Of a stretch of 64,000 nt of DNA, positions 59,646-64,000 are shown in pieces. The stretch's first letter is position 1. Each line of letters begins with the position of its first letter. The notes under the pieces were generated by a model. It did no database searches and had not been told where the DNA came from. It was given only the letters and a program-made list of their open reading frames with translations. The translations under genes were made by a program, and so were the position numbers. This DNA is from Planoprotostelium fungivorum. Taxonomy: Eukaryota; Evosea; Variosea; Cavosteliida; Cavosteliaceae. The stretch spans positions 1-64,000 of the forward strand of contig MDYQ01000116.1 in NCBI GenBank assembly GCA_003024175.1. The letters are read 5' to 3'.

Positions 59646-62600
59646 ATGGCGTCCAAACCTTATACACCTCCTCACACACCGAAACGACCGACCTACTATA
59701 ATGGGTCACCATTTGATAAATCATCCCCAGTCAGGCAACTGCTGGGAGGTTCGAACAAGAGAATTTTGACTTCAGATCCTCTAATGGTAAATCAGTCATT
59801 CACAATCCATCCGTGATGGATCTTCATTTTCCCGCCCTCTAATCTTCGATTCTGACGATCTTCACAGAATGCAGGAAGCCACTTCAGGTCTGCCATGGTT
59901 CATTTCGATAAGAGAGAGAACGATCAAGCAGAAGCCTCCATGCAACAATTCCTCGCCTGTGTCGTGCAGACAGGCACACCCTCTGGCAACAACCGCTCAA
60001 TATCAGAAGCTTACCAAGTCTTGGCTGCCATCTCCGAGAGAAAGGGAGATCGAGAGAACATGACGAGATATCTGGAGAGGTCGAGATGATCATTCACATT
60101 AGCCTCTCCTGTTGACTCCTCTTAGATGTCTGCACTACGATGAGAACAATTGGGAAGTCGGCCTTCAGTTGGCGAAGACATGGTTTCAATTATGGCATCT
60201 AAGCAGCGATGCCGAACAGAAACAGGTGGACTATGCACCTGAAATGAAACAATGGAATCTCATTTCGATACAGATGTACCTGGATAATGCATCGAGCCGC
60301 GTGGACTTGTGAGTTTTCGTCATTATGCAAATGATCATTACACGTTGTCGTGATGACATGATGGGTCGGTGATGGCGCTGACATTTGTAAGGCTTTTGAG
60401 TGGAATGAATCAACATAGAAACGCAGACCGAACGATTGAATCGAAGGCCCTCGTCTTACGCATGGAGATCATGAGCCTTCTGAAGGGTGAGTTCAATGTG
60501 ACGTCACACGAGACATCGTGACGGGTTGTAGATGAAGACGAGATGGAAAAGGAGTACCAGACACACTTATCCAAGAACATCACCTCCCGCATCGACCTTC
60601 ACCTCCATTACATCTCACGATTAGAAGACGAGCTAAACCTCGAAAGGTGAGTTCCTCACTCCCTCTCTTATCTGGCTCGTTGTAGTGTGACCTTACCCTC
60701 TGCAGAGCGATGGATTATCTGAACAAATATTCCAACGATTTTACCAATGACGAGAGGTGGCAGGGAGCTTGTTACCACCTGCTTCATCTCTACTGGAACG
60801 TTGTACTGGCCGATCGTGATGATATCTCAAAAGATATCGTACCTCAAAAGGCCCTTCCTCTCATCAATCGTACCCTCCTGGCCGCCGACCGATACATCTA
60901 CCTCTCCTGGAAGAAGTGAGGTCCATCTACAACCTGCCATTCCTAACCCGATCAGACCCACGAAGGACACGATCTCTCGTTTGAACGATCTACAACGAGA
61001 CGTCGAGAGGATAAAAGAGTTTGTCAAGAGGGCGGAACATGTGGCCCGATTCGAAGAGAGAGACGACCACCTGCTGACGGAGACGGAGAAGACGATCAGG
61101 AAGCGTGTAGAGGACATTCGAATCGTCACAGAGGTGATTCATCGGAGTCGTGCGTGGAGGATGACGTCATCAGATCTACAACGATCTCTCGAAGGGACAC
61201 TGGGGGGCCATCCTCTACTACACCGTTCCCAAAGGAATGAAACCCACCGAATCACCATTCAGAGAGTCTCTCTATCTCCTCCAGCAGTCATCCATCGGTG
61301 TGTCATCCATGTCACCCCGTCTCAAGGTCTCCAGGTCTCAGCAAGTACCTGTCACTACACCGTCAGGTACCTCCCAGAGTGGCCGAGCAGACGTCCATGT
61401 TGTACAAGAGAGAATCTCCATGCACCTCCTCCCTCTCTTTCACCCTACCCACACACTTGTGGGAGAATGAGACATTGAGAATCATGGAGAAGGAAGATGT
61501 CATCGACGTGATGAAGGACAACGAGAGGGAGATCCTCTCTCCCTCGAACGGACAGGTGAGGGAGAATGGCTGGTTGTAGATTGATGTGAGGTAGTTCATC
61601 GATCCGGCAGAGTTGACGGCTCGTTGTAGATGGTGGGCGGTCGAAGTGGACCGACCGGAGATCCTCTGCCAATTGATCGAAGGTATCTTTATCGATCTAC
61701 AACAGGATGGGGAAGGCAACAAGACACTCTACCAACAGATCGGCTCACCTGACGTCACTGACATCCAAGTACGTGTGGTATCACCATCTACAACGCTCAT
61801 CTTGTCATTTACAACGCTCACTCCCACAGGTCTTTTCTCTCATTCGAGCGTTGGAGAAGGAAGGAAAGAGAGACACCCACTTTCGATTTTGGACCTCATT
61901 GTTCTACTACAAGCAGGCATTCAAGAAAGGTGGTCCATCCAAATTTCAGACGAAAGATCGTACACAGAGTCCCTTCATACCCTTGAACATGGCAGAGTGA
62001 GCGTTTCATTCGAATGAGGAGGTCACGTGACATACATCAGGATGGTGAAGGATCTGCGTACGTTCGACAAGGTTCCCACGGAGATCTTGAGACCCCTCTC
62101 TACCCTCATCGACCGTGTCAAGGTGAAATTCCACGAAATTTCCACCGTGACACTGCACAGACACCAGAGATGGAAGCGAGATCGATGGTACTGAAGAAGG
62201 TAATGGAGGAGAGGTTCAGCGTTGTGCCTCCTCCATCCCCCCACGGTAGAGTGGCACTTGGTACTCCCAGGCGCATTGTAGACGTGATAAATACTCCCGA
62301 CTTCAGAGCTTCCCCCGAGAAAACTCCGGCGAAGGAACCACGAGCGGGTGAGGTATGACCCCCTCTCCCGTCTGAAATTCCACAGAAATTTCGAGTCCCA
62401 ATCGACCGCCCATCAAAGATCTACCCAGATCTACCGGAAAGAAGAAATCGAACGTGGCTGCATCTCCATTCGAAGTCCACCGTTCGTCACAATTACGCGA
62501 GGACTATGAGAAGACACAGAGAGATCTGGAGACGGAGGTGAGATATTCACCGCGGTAGATTTAGACTGACTCGTTGTAGATGGCCAAGCCCAGACCGTCT

Positions 62601-64000
62601 CCCGCCAAGACGCCCGTCGGAAATTTCCCTCAGACTTCATCAGTGGACGGTCCATCTACAACTCCTCTACCCTCTGCAACGACACCCATGGGGAAGGAGA
62701 GCAGACCTGTAGATCTACCGGAAATCTCTTTGCCATCCAAATTCTCCACACCGACGGCACAGTCTTTCACTTTCTCCACGCCTCCTCCATTTGGATCTCT
62801 ACCTACAACGAGTACTGAGAAGACTGCCACAACGAGTGCTCCATTCAGTCCCGTTCCTTCGAAGCCTCTGATGTTTGGCACTCCAGCTCCAAGTGCGACG
62901 GCATCTACAACGAGCCAACCGGCTTCCGGTGGCTTCAGCTTTGGTTCTATTCCGAGTGCGACGGATGCCAAGGCATCTACAACGAGTCAACCGACTTCTG
63001 GTGGTTTCAGCTTTGGTTCTATCCCAAGCACGACGGACGCCAAATCATCTACAACGAGCCAACCGACCTCCAGTGGTCTCGATTTCCCCTCCACAAGTTC
63101 GACAGATGTGAAGGCATCTACAACGAGCCAGCCAGCTTCGAGTAGCTTCAACTTCCCTTCTACTACCTCTGGTGGTTCCACCACAGCAGAGACGAAGCCA
63201 GCCTCTACTCCTGCGACGTCGCAGCCCTCCGGTGGCTTCAACTTTGGCTCAACACCCACCACACAACCAGCTCCCACTAGTTTCAGCTTCTCACCCGCCC
63301 CATTTGGATCTTTATCCAAGACGGAGACAAGTACTACATCCTCTCCGTTCACCTTCTCATCTACAACGAGCAAGGATAAGGCTCCCGTACAAGGCGTGAC
63401 ATCCGTCACTTCATTCAATTTCGGCTCTTCTTCGTCTACAATGGGCCAGAGTGAATCGCAGACACCAGAGAAGAAGCCTCTCTTCCCCTCTGCACCCTCC
63501 GTACCCACCTCTATCTTCAAGCCTGCATCTACAACGAGCCAAAACTTGGAAGCCAAACTTCCCACCACCACAGCAGCCCCCTTACCTTTCACCATCCCAT
63601 CTACAACGCCCAACTTTGGGCAAAAGGAGGAGAGTCCACAGATATCTGAAGAACCATCACACAAGAGAACACATCGATCAACCGAAGAGCCACCAAAGAC
63701 TGCATTCACATTCAATACACCCACGACAAGTACAGTCGGATCATATACAACGGGCGCTTTTGGTTCATCTACAACGGGTACTTTCGGTTCATCTACAACG
63801 GGTCAGAACATGTTCGGCAAGCCTTCGGGTAGCGTGTTCGGTTCATCCACAACAGCACCGTCTGTCTTCAGTACACCATCATCCAATCCTTTTGGAAATC
63901 TCGGAGGATCAGTATTTGGAGCATCCCCAGTCAAAAACGTCTTCGGTTCATCTGCAACCAGCCAGGGCTCCACCTCCGTCTTCGGAGGCACTCCCTCCAA
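59646..64000 (+). CDS. FG-repeat nucleoporin with helical/TPR N-terminus, 3' end beyond window
   Basis: The start MASKPYTPPHTPKRPTYYNG is at 59646 (an SP/TP-rich leader). A helical repeat region covers about 59880-61900: HFDKRENDQAEASMQQFLAC, SEAYQVLAAISERKGDRENM, ENNWEVGLQLAKTWFQLWHL, AMDYLNKYSNDFTNDERWQG with LHLYWNVVLADRD, and VEVDRPEILCQLIEGIFIDL. It resembles the TPR solenoid of RanBP2/Nup358-like proteins, but no Ran-binding domain is seen before the edge. From about 62580 the protein is Ser/Thr/Pro-rich with many FG motifs (FGS, FGK, SFNFGS, GTFGSSTTG), the phase that binds transport receptors at the nuclear pore. About fifteen short introns in the N-terminal part, none in the FG part. 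The FG spacers repeatedly use codons that spell CATCTACAACGAG. Identity as Nup358, Nup214 or another FG-Nup is open. Confidence 0.75.
62640..63997 (+). repeat. FG-nucleoporin coding repeat region carrying the CATCTACAACG word
   Basis: Degenerate repeats encoding (A/S)STTSQP(T/A)SGGFSFG-type blocks; the best-conserved copies start near 62907, 62977, 63046 and 63115, about 69 bp apart. At least ten exact or near-exact copies of CATCTACAACG(A/G)G occur. The same 9-mer is found in introns of other genes in the window. Confidence 0.8.

Overview
This is a gene-dense eukaryotic nuclear window from what looks like an amoebozoan (slime-mould-grade) protist with fairly balanced base composition. Three things point there: a membrane protein with a PA14/fibro-slime domain and slime-mould cysteine repeats (36137-38919), a membrane adenylate cyclase with the ACG-like layout (55457-58178), and a background of CLN5, copine, PTEN and C2-gelsolin genes. 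An epsilon-tubulin gene (28420-29950) implies a lineage that still builds true centrioles, such as a flagellate-forming amoeba. A protosteloid or myxogastrid-type amoeba fits best, but I cannot name the species. No transposon, virus-derived element, CRISPR array, rRNA or tRNA gene was recognised.

Layout, left to right. 1-9.3 kb: 5' part of an RS-rich nuclear protein, a multi-pass alkaline-phosphatase-fold membrane enzyme, Rab geranylgeranyltransferase beta, an unknown acidic protein and a copine. 9.4-17.5 kb: a small unknown gene, RAD52, maspardin, a putative myristoylated small protein, and a same-strand pair of secretory proteins (CLN5 and a BPI/LBP-like lipid-binding protein). 17.6-26 kb: a CH-domain coiled-coil protein, ribosomal protein uS14/S29 (56 codons), an RBR ubiquitin ligase, and a double ferritin-like GPI-type surface protein. 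26-35 kb: FIBP, epsilon-tubulin, a PTEN fused to a DUF547 domain, a histidine phosphatase, and PP4 catalytic subunit. 36-49 kb: the PA14 receptor, a DUF676 lipase, a C2-gelsolin protein, a GMC oxidoreductase-LamG fusion and an F-box-MORN fusion. 49-64 kb: Na,K-type P-ATPase, adenylate cyclase, an AIP-like FKBP-TPR immunophilin, and the N-terminal part of a TPR-FG nucleoporin cut by the right edge.

Gene style. Most genes carry many introns of about 35-60 nt that start GTGAG or a variant. Intergenic gaps are small: convergent stop codons lie as little as 8 bp apart, and several stop codons sit inside an AATAAA poly(A) signal, so convergent mRNAs should overlap. The most unusual signal is a set of short self-complementary words (TCTACAACG/CGTTGTAGA, GAAATTTCG types, CATTCGAATG, GATGACGTAGAATGACGTG) that recur in introns of unrelated genes. 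The first of these words also recurs in coding repeats of the nucleoporin.

Exon joins were worked out by eye from GT-AG signals, frame and family similarity. Gene ends are generally firmer than internal exon borders. Families were recognised from memory of their motifs, not from a search.
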